A stretch of DNA of 64,000 bases from Closterium sp. NIES-65 (lineage: Eukaryota; Streptophyta; Zygnematophyceae; Desmidiales; Closteriaceae): contig CANXME010002553.1 in NCBI GenBank assembly GCA_948144175.1, positions 1-64,000 of the forward strand, given 5' to 3'. Both the position numbers and the translations under genes were made by a program. A model generated the notes under the pieces. The model did no database searches. It was not told where the DNA came from and worked only from the letters and a program-made list of their open reading frames with translations. Positions 12,786-22,497 of the stretch are shown in pieces; the first letter of the stretch is position 1; each line of letters starts with the position of its first letter.

Positions 12786-15774
12786 GCAATTTTGCACATG
12801 CTAGGCCCTTGTTCTCGCAATTTTGCACATGCTAGGCCCTTGTTCTTGAAATTTTGTACACGCTAGGCCCTTGTTCTTGCTATTTTGCACACGCTATGTC
12901 CTTGTTATTCCAATTTTGCACACGCTATGTCCTTGTTATTCCAATTTTGCACACGCTAGGCCCTTGTTCTTGAAATTTTGCACACGCTAGGTCATTGTTC
13001 TTGCTATTTTGCACATGTAGGCCCTTGTTCTTGCAATTGTGCACACGCTAGGCCCTTGTTCTTGCTATTTTGCAAACGCTAGGCCCTTGTTCTTTCAATT
13101 CTGCACACGCTAGGCCCTTGTTCTTCCAATTTTGCACATACTAGGCCCTTGTTCTTGCTATTTTGCACACGCTAGGCCCTTAATCTACCAATTTTGCACA
13201 CACTAGGCTCTTGTTCTTCCAATTTTGCACACGCTAGGCCCTTGTTCTTGAAATTTTGTACACGCTAGGCACTTGTTCTTGCTATTTTGCACACGCTATA
13301 TCCTTGTTTTTCCAATTGTGCACACGCTATGTCCTTGTTATTCCAATTTTGCACACGCTAGGCCCTTGTTCTTGCTTTTTTGCACACGCTATGTCCTTGC
13401 TATTCCAATTTTGCACATTCTAGGCCCTTGTTCTTCCAATTTTGCACACGCTAGGCCCTTGCTCTTGAAACTTTGCACACGCTAGGCCCTTGTTCTTGCT
13501 ATTTTGCACACGCTATGTCCTTGTTATTCCAATTTTGCACACGCTAGGCCTTTGTTCTTGCTATTTTGCACACGCTAGGCCCTTGTTCTTCCAATTTTGC
13601 ACACGCTAGGCCATTGTTCTTGAAATTTTGCACAGGCTAGGCCCTTGTTCTTGCAATTTTGCACACGCTATGCCCTTGTTCTTGCTATTTTGCACACGCA
13701 AGGCCCTTCTCCTTGAAATTTTGCACACGCTAGGCCCTTGTTTTTGATTTTTTGCACACGCTAGGACCTTGTTTTTGCAATTTTGCATACGCTAGGCGCT
13801 TGTTCTTGAAATTTTGCACACACTAGGCCCCTGTTCTTGCTATTTTGAATTTTTGCACACGCTAGGCCCTTGTTCTTGAAATTTTGCACATGCTTGGCCC
13901 TTGTTCTTGTTATTTTGCACACGCTAGGTCATTGTTCTTGCTATTTTGCACATGTAGGCCCTTGTTATTGCAATTTTGCACATACTAGGCCCTTGTTCTT
14001 GCTATTTTGCACACGCTAGGCCCTTGTTCTTCCAATTCTGCACACGCTAGGCCCTTGTTCTTCCAATTTAGCACATACTAGGCCCTTGTTCTTGCTATTT
14101 TGCACACGCTAGGCCCTTGTTCTACCAATTTTGCACACGCTAGGCTCTTGTTCTTCCAATTCTGCACACGCTAGGCCCGTGTTCTTGAAATTTTGTACAC
14201 GCTAGGCCCTTGTTCTTTCTATTTTGCACACGCTATGTCCTTGTTATTCCAATTTTGCACACGCTATGTCCTTGTTATTCCAATTTTGCACACGCTAGGC
14301 CCTTGTTCTTGAATTTTTTCACACGCTAGGTCATTGTTCTTGCTATTTTGCACATGTAGGCCCTTGTTCTTGCAATTGTGTACACGCTAGGCCCTTGTTC
14401 TTGCTATTTTGCACACGCTAGGCCCTTGTTCTTCCAATTCTGCACACGCTAGGCCCTTGTTCTTCCAATTTTGCACATACTAGGCCCCTGTTCTTGCTAT
14501 TTTGCACACGCTAGGCCCTTGTTCTACCAATTTTGCACACGCTAGGCCCTTGTTCTTGCTATTTTGCACACGCTATGTCCTTGTTATTCCAATTTTGCAC
14601 ACGCTATGTCCTTGTTATTCCAATTTTGGACACGCTAGGCCCTTGTTCTTGCTTTTTTGCACACGCTATGTCCTTGTTATTCCTATTTTGCACATGCTAG
14701 GCCCTTGTTCTTCCAATTTTGCACATGCTAGGCCCTTGCTCTTGAAATTTTGCACACGCTAGGCCCTTGTTCTTGCTATTTTGCACACGCTATGTCCTTG
14801 TTTTTCCAATTTTGCACACGCTAGGCCTTTGTTCTTGCTATTTTGCACACGCTAGGCCCTTGTTCTTCCAAATTTGCACAAGCTAGGCCCTTGTTCTTCC
14901 AATATTGCACACGCTAGGCCCTTGTTCTTGCTATTTTGCACACGCTAGGCCCTTGTTCTTGCAAATTTGCACACGCTAGGCCCTTGTTCTTCCAAATTTG
15001 CACACACTAGGCCCTTGTTCTTGCTATTTTGTACACGCTAGGCCCTTGTTCTCCCAAATTTGCACACGCTAGGCCATTGTTCTTACAATTTTGCACACGC
15101 TAGGCCCTTGTTCTTCCAATTTTGCACACGCTAGGCCCTTGTTTTTGCTATTTTGCACATGCTAGGTTCTATTTCTTGCATTTGTGCACATGGTAGGCCC
15201 TTGTTCTTGCAATTTCGCACACGCTAGGCCCTTGTTCTTGAAATTTTGCACACGCCTGGCCACTGTTCTTGCAATTTTGCACATGCTAGGCCCTTGTTCT
15301 TGCTATTTCGCACACGCTTGGCCCTTGTTCTTGCTATTTTGCACACGTTAGGCATTTGTTCTTGCAATTTTGAACACGCTAGGCCCTTGTTCTTCCAATT
15401 TTGCACAAGCTAGGCCCTTGTTCTTGAAATTTTGCACACGCTAGGCCCTTGTTCTTGCTATTTTGCACACGCTAGGCCCTTGTTCTTCCAATTGTGCACA
15501 CGCTAGGCCCTTGTGCTTCCAATTTTGCACATACTAGGCCCTTGTTCTTGCTATTTTGCACAGGCTAGGCCCTTGTTCTACCAATTTTGCACACGCTAGG
15601 CTCTTGTTTTTTCAATTTTGCACACGCTAGGCCCTTGTTCTTGAAATTTTGTACACGCTAGGCCCTTGTTCTTGCTATTTTGCACACGCTATGTCCTTGT
15701 TATTCCAATTTTGCACACGCTATATCCTTTTTATTCCAATTTTGCACACGCTAGGCCCTTGTTCTTGAAATTTT

Positions 15775-18700
15775 GCCCATGCTAGGTTATTGTTCTTGCT
15801 ATTTTGCACATGTAGGCCCTTGTGCTTGCAATTGTGCACACGCTAGGCACTTGTTCTTGCTATTTTGCAAACGCTAGGCCCTTGTTCTTTCAATTCTGCA
15901 CACGCTAGGCCCTTGTTCTTCCAATTTTGCACATACTAGGCCCTTGTTCTTGCTATTTTGCACACGCTAGGCCCTTGTTCTACCAATTTTGCACACTCTA
16001 GGCTCTTGTTCTTCCAATTTTGCACACGCTAGGCCCTTGTTCTTGAAATGTTGTACACGCTAGGCCCTTGTTCTTGCTATTTTGCATACGCTATGTCCTT
16101 GTTATTCCAATTTTGCACACGCTATGTCCTTGTTATTCCAATTTTGCACACGCTAGGCCCTTGTTCTTGCCTTTTTGCACACGCTATGTCCTTGCTATTC
16201 CAATTTTGCACATGCTAGACCCTTGTTCTTCCAATTTTGCACACGCTAGGCCTTTGTTCTTGCTATTTTGCACACGCTAGGCCCTTGTTCTTCCAAATTT
16301 GCACACGCTAGGCCATTGTTCTTGCAAATTTGCACACGCTAGGCCCTTGTTCTTGCTATTTTGTACACGCTAGGCCCTTGTTATTCCAAATTTGCACACG
16401 CTAGGCCATTGTTCTTACAATTTTGCACACGCTAGGCCCTTGTTATTCCAATTTTGCACACGCTAGGCCCTTGTTTTTGCTATTTTGCACATGCTAGGTT
16501 CTTGTTCTTGCAAATGTGCACATGCTAGGCCCTTGTTTTTGCAATTTCGCACACGCTAGGCCCTTGTTCTTGAAATTTTGCACACGCTAGGCCATTGTTC
16601 TTGCAATTTTGCACATGCTAGGCCCTTGTTCTTGCAATTTCGCACACGCTAGGCCCTTGTTCTTGCAATTTTGAACACGCTAGGCCCTTGTTCTTCCAAT
16701 TTTGCACAAGCTAGGCCCTTGTTCTTGCAATTTTGCACATGCTAGGCCCTTGGTCTCGCAATTTTGCACACGCTAGGCCCTTGTTCTTGAAATTTTGTAC
16801 ACGCTAGGCCCTTGTTCTTGCTATTTTGCACACGCTATGTCCTTGTTATTCCAATTTTGCACACGCTATGTCCTTGTTATTCCAATTTTGCACACGCTAG
16901 GCCCTTGTTCTTGAAATTTTGCACACGCTAGGTCATTGTTCTTGCTATTTTGCACATGTAGGCCCTTGTTCTTGCAATTGTGCACACGCTAGGCCCTTGT
17001 TCTTGCTATTTTGCAAACGCTAGGCCCTTGTTCTTTCAATTCTGCACACGCTAGGCCCTTGTTCTTCCAATTTTGCACATACTAGGCCCTTGTTCTTGCT
17101 ATTTTGCACACGCTAGGCCCTTAATCTACCAATTTTGCACACACTAGGCTCTTGTTCTTCCAATTTTGCACACGCTAGGCCCTTGTTCTTGAAATTTTGT
17201 ACACGCTAGGCCCTTGTTCTTGCTATTTTGCACACGCTATATCCTTGTTTTTCCAATTGTGCACCCGCTATGTCCTTGTTATTCCAATTTTGCACACGCT
17301 AGGCCCTTGTTCTTGCTTTTTTGCACACGCTATGTCCTTGCTATTCCAATTTTGCACATTCTAGGCCCTTGTTCTTCCAATTTTGCACACGCTAGGCCCT
17401 TGCTCTTGAAACTTTGCACACGCTAGGCCCTTGTTCTTGCTATTTTGCACACGCTATGTCCTTGTTATTCCAATTTTGTACACGCTAGGCCTTTGTTCTT
17501 GCTATTTTGCACACGCTAGGCCCTTGTTCTTCCAATTTTGCACACGCTAGGCCCTTGTTCTTGCTATTTTGCACATGCTAGGCCCTTCTTCTTGCAATTT
17601 TGCACACGCTATGCCCTTGTTCTTGCTATTTTGCACACGCTAGGCCCGTCTCCTTGAAATTTTGCACACGCTAGGCCCTTCTTTTTGAATTTTTGCACAC
17701 GCTAGGACCTTGTTTTTGCAATTTTGCATACGCTAGGCGCTTGTTCTTGAAATTTTGCACACGCTAGGCCCCTGTTCTTGCTATTTTGAATTTTTGCACA
17801 CGCTAGGCCCTTGTTCTTGAAATTTTGCACACGCTAGGCCCTTGTTCTTGCTATTTTGCACACGCTAGGCCCTTGTTCTTCCAATTGTGCACACGCTAGG
17901 CCCTTGTTCTTCCAATTTTGCACATACTAGGCCCTTGTTCTTGCTATTTTGCACAGGCTAGGCCCTTGTTCTACCAATTTTGCACACGCTAGGCTCTTGT
18001 TCTTCCAATTTTGCACACGCTAGGCCCTTGTTCTTGAAATTTTGTACACGCTAGGCCCTTGTTCTTGCTATTTTGCACACGCTATGTCCTTGTTATTCCA
18101 ATTTTGCACACGCTATGTCCTTGTTATTCCAATTTTGCACACGCTAGGCCCTTGTTCTTGAAATTTTGCCCATGCTAGGTTATTGTTCTAACTATTTTGC
18201 ACATGTAGGCCCTTGTTCTTGCAATTGTGCACACGCTAGGCCCTTGTTCTTGCTATTTTGCAAACGCTAGGCCCTTGTTCTTTCAATTCTGCACACGCTA
18301 GGCCCTTGTTCTTCCAATTTTGCACATACTAGGCCCTTGTTCTTACTATTTTGCACATGCTAGGCCCTTGTTCTACCACTTTTGCACACTCTAGGCTCTT
18401 GTTCTTCCAATTTTGCACACGCTAGGCCCTTGTTCTTGAAATTTTGTACACGCTAGGCCCTTGTTCTTGCTATTTTGCATACGCTATGTCCTTCTTATTC
18501 CAATTTTGCACACGCTATGTCCTTGTTATTCCAATTTTGCACACGCTAGGCCCTTGTTCTTGCCTTTTTGCACACGCTATGTCCTTGCTATTCCAATTTT
18601 GCACATGCTAGGCCCTTGTTCTTCCAATTTTGCACACGCTAGGCCCTTGTTCTTGCTATTTTGCACACGCTATGTCCTTGTTATTCCAATTTTGCATACG

Positions 18701-19870
18701 CTAGGCCTTTGTTCTTGCTATTTTGCACACGCTAGGCCCTTGTTCTTCCAAATTTGCACACGCTAGGCTATTGTTCTTGCAAATTTGCACATGCTAGGCC
18801 CTTGTTCTTGCTATTTTGTACACGCTAGGCCCTTGTTCTTCCAAATTTGCACACGCTAGGCCATTGTTCTTACAATTTTGCACACGCTAGGCCCTTGTTA
18901 TTCCAATTTTGCACACGCTAGGCCCTTGTTTTTGCTATTTTGCACATGCTAGGTTCTTGTTCTTGCAAATGTGCACATGCTAGGCCCTTGTTCTTGCAAT
19001 TTCGCACACGCTAGGCCCTTGTTCTTGAAATTTTGCACACGCTAGGCCATTGTTCTTGCAATTTTGCACATGCTAGGCCCTTGTTCTTGCAATTTCGCAC
19101 ACGCTAGGCCCTTGTTCTTGCTATTTTGCACACGTTAGGCATTTGTTCTTGCAATTTTGAACACGCTAGGCCCTTGTTCTTCCAATTTTGCACAAGCTAG
19201 GCCCTTGTTCTTGCAATTTTGCACATGCTAGGCCCTTGGTCTCGCAATTTTGCACACGCTAGGCACTTGTTATTGAAATTTTGTACACGCTAGGCCCTTG
19301 TTCTTGCTATTTTGCACACGCTATGTCCTTGTTATTCCAATTTTGCACACGCTATGTCCTTGTTATTCCAATTTTGCACACGCTAGGCCCTTGTTCTTGA
19401 CATTTTGCACACGCTAGGTCATTGTTCTTGCTATTTTGCACATGTAGGCCCTTGTTCTTGCAATTGTGCACACGCTAGGCCCTTGTTCTTGCTATTTTGC
19501 AAACGCTAGGCCCTTGTTCTTTCAATTCTGCACACGCTAGGCCCTTGTTCTTCCAATTTTGCACATACTAGGCCCTTGTTCTTGCTATTTTGCACACGCT
19601 AGGCCCTTAATCTACCAATTTTGCACACACTAGGCTCTTGTTCTTCCAATTTTGCACACGCTAGGCCCTTGTTCTTGAAATTTTGTACACGCTAGGCCCT
19701 TGTTCTTGCTATTTTGCACACGCTATATCCTTGTTTTTCCAATTGTACACACGCTATGTCCTTGTTATTCCAATTTTGCACACGCTAGGCCCTTGTTCTT
19801 GCTTTTTTGCACACGCTATGTCCTTGCTATTCCAATTTTGCACATTCTAGGCCCTTGTTCTTGCTATTTT
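15775..19870 (+). repeat. Adjacent 2.4-kb satellite super-repeats
   Basis: The rare GCCCATGCTAGGTTATTG monomer occurs at 15775 and 18168, a spacing of 2,393 bp. The following ordered series of variant monomers repeats at that offset (for example the GCATACGCTATGTCC monomers near 16080 and 18475). Further along the offset becomes 2,486 bp, a difference of 93 bp or three monomers, so the copies differ by a small monomer-number change. The second copy continues on the right side of the retrotransposon. Confidence 0.75.
19866..19870 (+). repeat. Target-site duplication, left copy
   Basis: The five bases ATTTT directly before the left LTR are repeated directly after the right LTR (27223-27227). 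Joining the flanks at one copy restores a normal satellite monomer, as found in related blocks near 29.05 and 37.06 kb. A 5-bp duplication is the usual product of Ty1/copia integrase. Confidence 0.93.
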
Positions 19871-19998
19871 TGTGAAGTAAGGAAAACAGGAATGAAATGA
19901 CTATGGAAGATTGGGTACAAATGCAACCCTAGAAACCCTGTACCCCATATGTGCTACCCCACTATAGCCTACAGAAACTATGTCATATAAATCTGACA
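19871..19998 (-). repeat. 3' LTR (128 bp) of the copia element
   Basis: Begins TGTGAAGTAAGG and ends ATCTGACA on the plus strand, so it has the TG...CA ends of LTRs. By base-by-base reading it is identical to 27095-27222. Because the element lies on the minus strand, this left copy is the downstream (3') LTR. At 128 bp it is very short for a 7.35-kb element. Confidence 0.97.
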
Positions 19999-20008
19999 CA
20001 CCCCCATA
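19999..20008 (-). other. Polypurine tract (plus-strand primer site)
   Basis: Directly inside the 3' LTR the minus strand reads TATGGGGGTG, a short purine-rich run abutting the LTR's TGTCAG start. This is the position and composition expected for the RNase H-resistant primer of second-strand synthesis. It contains one T, so its exact limits are inferred. Confidence 0.7.
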
Positions 20009-20211
20009 GGCAAAGTGGGGGAGAACAAGGGGTCACAAGACCAGTCAGGTAAAGCAAAGCAGAGCAAGCTCAGGGTGGATCACAACGTCACCACACAGTC
20101 CGAGCACAAGAGCAGGGCCAGAGGCCAGTTCACATGCAGGAGTACAGACATATATATATAGAACTAGACAAGCAAGAGCAGGTATATATATATGTCACAG
20201 TACAAGTGAAG
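20009..20211 (-). other. 3' noncoding region of the copia element
   Basis: About 200 bp between the RNase H stop codon (20212-20214) and the PPT, with no supported coding sequence. It holds two short TA runs (20151-20160 and 20183-20193). On the plus strand a G-rich run (AGTGGGGGAGAAC, about 20015-20027) lies on the wrong strand to act as the PPT. Confidence 0.7.
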
Positions 20212-22497
20212 TCAAGAGGAGAGCAAGTGAGGCAAGACAGGCACAAGACCCAGCTGGGTGCAAAAGCGCTGATGGTCACAAGGCGCGAGTGCCTTGGTGA
20301 ACACATCAGCAGTGTTGGCCTCAGAGGCCACGTACGCAAGTCGCAACTGACCACGCTGCTGCAGCTCACGAGCAAGGAAGTAGCGGAGAGCAATGTGCTT
20401 CGTTCTGTGCTCCAAGCGCTGCTCTCGACACAAGGCCAGCATGGCCTTGTTGTCTACGTACAGCACTGGAGGAGAACGAGGCGGCTCTCCAAGGTCAGTC
20501 AGCAGGTAGGTGAGCCAGCGAAGCTCCTGTGCAGCCATGGCCCCGGCGTAGATCTCAGCCTCACAACTGGAGCCGAGAACCGAAGACGAGCGAGTAGACC
20601 GCCACGAGACAGAGCCGGAACCAAGGCTGAAGGTGTAACCCTGTGACGACCGCTGCGTAGCCTGGTCGTCAGCCCAAGAAGCGTCCGCGTGGCCGGTAAG
20701 GACCACTGGACTCCGCCCTCCAAGCACTAGCCCCATGCCCGACGTGCTGCACAGGTAGCGCAATACCCTCTTCGCTGCAGCCATGTGCTCTGGTCTGTGT
20801 CTCCCAGGAGCAACATAGCGAGCAAGAATGCTCAGAGGGTATGCAAGGTCAGGTCGTGTGCAGGTCATCAGGTACATGAGGCAGCCAACAAGCTCTGCAT
20901 ACGGACCACTCGACTCTACGGACTCATCCGAAGGCAGAGCTGAGAGTGAGTGGCGAGTAGGCAGAGGAGTGGCCTGAGGCGAGGAGTACGTGAAGCCGAA
21001 GCGCTGAAGGACCTGCTGCACCATGTGTGACTGAGTCAAGGTAATGGTGCGGCGTGCTCTGTCCCGAGTGATCTGCAAGCCAAGGTAGCTGCGCAGTTCA
21101 CCCAGGTCTGTGCAAGTGTGTCTCTTCAGCAGTTCGGACTTCACGTAGGCGAGTCCAGCAGTGTCCGCTGTGGCAAAGACCAAGTCGTCGACGTACACGA
21201 GGAAGTAGAACGGCGGCAGGGAAGTGTCGGTGCGAAGAAACAGCGACGGGTCAGCAGTAGAAGGAGCAAACCCAAGAGCCGCAAGCGTAGTCCTCAGTGT
21301 GTCGTGCCACTCACGCGGTGCCTGGCGGAGACCGTAGACTGGCCGTCGGAGGCTCCACTGGGTGCCACGGGGGAAAGTCCCAGTGAAGCCAGGTGGACGG
21401 CGAAGCCAGATCTCCTCGTGCAGGCTACCCTGCAAGAACGCAGTGCTGAAGTCGAGAGAGTGAAGCTCGTAGTCGCGCTGAGCGGCTATGTGCAGCAGCA
21501 CCCGAAGAGTAGTCATCTTCGGGGTGGGAGAGAAGGTCTGAAAGTAGTCAACTCCCTGCCGCTGACTGAAGCCACGAGCAACGTATCGTGCCTTGAAGAA
21601 AGGTGGAGAGCCCGGCGGCCGCTTCACCCTGAAGATCGACATGCCACTGACGATGTTCGCCCCAGGAGGGGGAACCGCGTCAACGTAGGTGCCTGTGGAC
21701 TTCCAGGAAGCCATCTCTGCATCCATAGCTGCCTGCCACTGAGAGGAGTAGGGACCCTCTACGGCCTCCGCGTAAGAACGCGGAGTCGGGATGTCTAGTG
21801 CATCCGGGTCTCCCTCAGGGGCAAGCAGTACAGACGCGAGATGAGGTGAAGCAGTCGCTAGACACTGTAACTCCTCCTGCCTGTCCTCTAGGACGTCCGT
21901 GCCAAGAGCACACTCACCCCCGACGGACGGAGGACAGACAGACGCAGACTCAGCAACAAGACTAGCAGCGTAGTCGAGACGACAGCGAGCAGCAAAGTCG
22001 ACGAGCTCAGCGACTAGAGCAGACGCAGCAGTGGACTCAAAAGAGGGGTCAGTGACGACAGTAGCAAGCAGACGCGTGACAGTAGGACTGGCAGCACGAA
22101 GAGAGTCCGACCCAGGGTCGGCAAGCGCAGGAAGAGAGGACTCAGGAGGAGAAGGCAAAGGGGCACGCAGAGGAGCAGTGGACGGACGCAAAGACATCCG
22201 GTGCGTGCCAGGGACAGGAGGAGGACGCTGACGCGAACTGCGACCACTAGCGCGAGCAGCACGAACAGGCGACGCGGGACGAGACGCAGGCTCACGACGC
22301 TCAGCAAGACCTCCAGTAGGACCAGTGTAAGGAGAGGGAGCAGGCAGCGGAGAGGAAGGCTTTAGCAGGGACTGCGACTGGACAGGCGGTGGACCCTCTA
22401 CCGGAGGAGAAGACCAAGAACCTGCTGCAGGAGCGGAACGAAGTACGGCCGAGGCCGCGCGGCAGCTCCAGACGCAGCAGGGACAGCACCAGCACCC
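20212..22497 (-). CDS. pol: Copia Pol fragment: reverse transcriptase-RNase H
   Basis: This part of the polyprotein copies the element RNA into DNA and removes the RNA strand. The frame is open from 22497 to a TGA at 20212-20214. The first ATG is at 22197 and gives 661 residues, but conserved-looking Pro/Ser/Ala/Arg-rich linker continues upstream of it, so that ATG is probably internal to the polyprotein. Numbering from it, the RT domain begins near residue 150 (an EMASWKSTGT block), with the first catalytic Asp in HSLDFSTAF (D249) and the YVDD box at 335-338. RNase H has D505 in TGHADASWAD, the acidic CEAEIY motif near 546-548, D582 in LYVDNKAM and the RTKHIALRYF block near 598. The C-terminus is close to the usual position after RNase H. 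The domain looks intact; only its junction with integrase is frame-broken. Confidence 0.95.
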   Translation of the reverse strand, partial: GCWCCPCCVWSCRAASAVLRSAPAAGSWSSPPVEGPPPVQSQSLLKPSSPLPAPSPYTGPTGGLAERREPASRPASPVRAARASGRSSRQRPPPVPGTHRMSLRPSTAPLRAPLPSPPESSLPALADPGSDSLRAASPTVTRLLATVVTDPSFESTAASALVAELVDFAARCRLDYAASLVAESASVCPPSVGGECALGTDVLEDRQEELQCLATASPHLASVLLAPEGDPDALDIPTPRSYAEAVEGPYSSQWQAAMDAEMASWKSTGTYVDAVPPPGANIVSGMSIFRVKRPPGSPPFFKARYVARGFSQRQGVDYFQTFSPTPKMTTLRVLLHIAAQRDYELHSLDFSTAFLQGSLHEEIWLRRPPGFTGTFPRGTQWSLRRPVYGLRQAPREWHDTLRTTLAALGFAPSTADPSLFLRTDTSLPPFYFLVYVDDLVFATADTAGLAYVKSELLKRHTCTDLGELRSYLGLQITRDRARRTITLTQSHMVQQVLQRFGFTYSSPQATPLPTRHSLSALPSDESVESSGPYAELVGCLMYLMTCTRPDLAYPLSILARYVAPGRHRPEHMAAAKRVLRYLCSTSGMGLVLGGRSPVVLTGHADASWADDQATQRSSQGYTFSLGSGSVSWRSTRSSSVLGSSCEAEIYAGAMAAQELRWLTYLLTDLGEPPRSPPVLYVDNKAMLALCREQRLEHRTKHIALRYFLARELQQRGQLRLAYVASEANTADVFTKALAPCDHQRFCTQLGLVPVLPHLLSS

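Larger units (their letters stand above)
1..12845 (+). repeat. 31-bp satellite array, monomeric domain (A)
   Basis: Uninterrupted head-to-tail 31-bp monomers; a clean copy lies at 511-541. The monomer is about 48% GC and 68% pyrimidine on this strand. Conserved parts are the TTTTGCACACGCTAGG core and a CCCTTGTTCTT stretch. The variable part is the short segment after TTCTT (CCAA, GCAA, GAAA, GCTA). Scattered substitutions such as CTATGCCC, CACATGC and TTTCGC occur without a clear long period, apart from local duplications. The CTATGTCC variant that is common to the right was not seen here. No non-satellite sequence was found in this stretch. The array starts mid-monomer at base 1, so it extends beyond the window. 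I do not recognise the family. Confidence 0.97.
12846..19870 (+). repeat. 31-bp satellite array, higher-order domain (B), left of the retrotransposon
   Basis: The same 31-bp satellite in the same orientation, but with new monomer classes in fixed order. The GCTATGTCCTTGTTATTCC form first appears at about 12894. A 30-bp form (GCACATGTAGGCCC) and a 39-bp form (TATTTTGAATTTTTGCAC, at 13841 and 17782) also appear. Blocks recur within the stretch: about 13.0-13.9 kb repeats at 16.9-17.8 kb (offset 3,941). The array is cut at 19870 by the retrotransposon and resumes in the same register at 27223. No other sequence is seen. Confidence 0.95.

Noticed and set aside
1-19870. CRISPR array (repeats of about 31 bp)
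   Set aside because: The repeats are directly adjacent with no unique spacers, extend over tens of kilobases and drift gradually, which is satellite behaviour.
20015-20027. AGTGGGGGAGAAC as the polypurine tract
   Set aside because: It is purine-rich on the plus strand, but the element lies on the minus strand and this run does not abut the LTR. The TATGGGGGTG run at 19999-20008 does.
20134-20646. 170-residue plus-strand frame and similar plus-strand frames at 21118-21798 and 22389-23093
   Set aside because: They lie antisense to the RT-RNase H and integrase frames, which carry clear motifs. GC-rich DNA has few stops, so shadows are expected.
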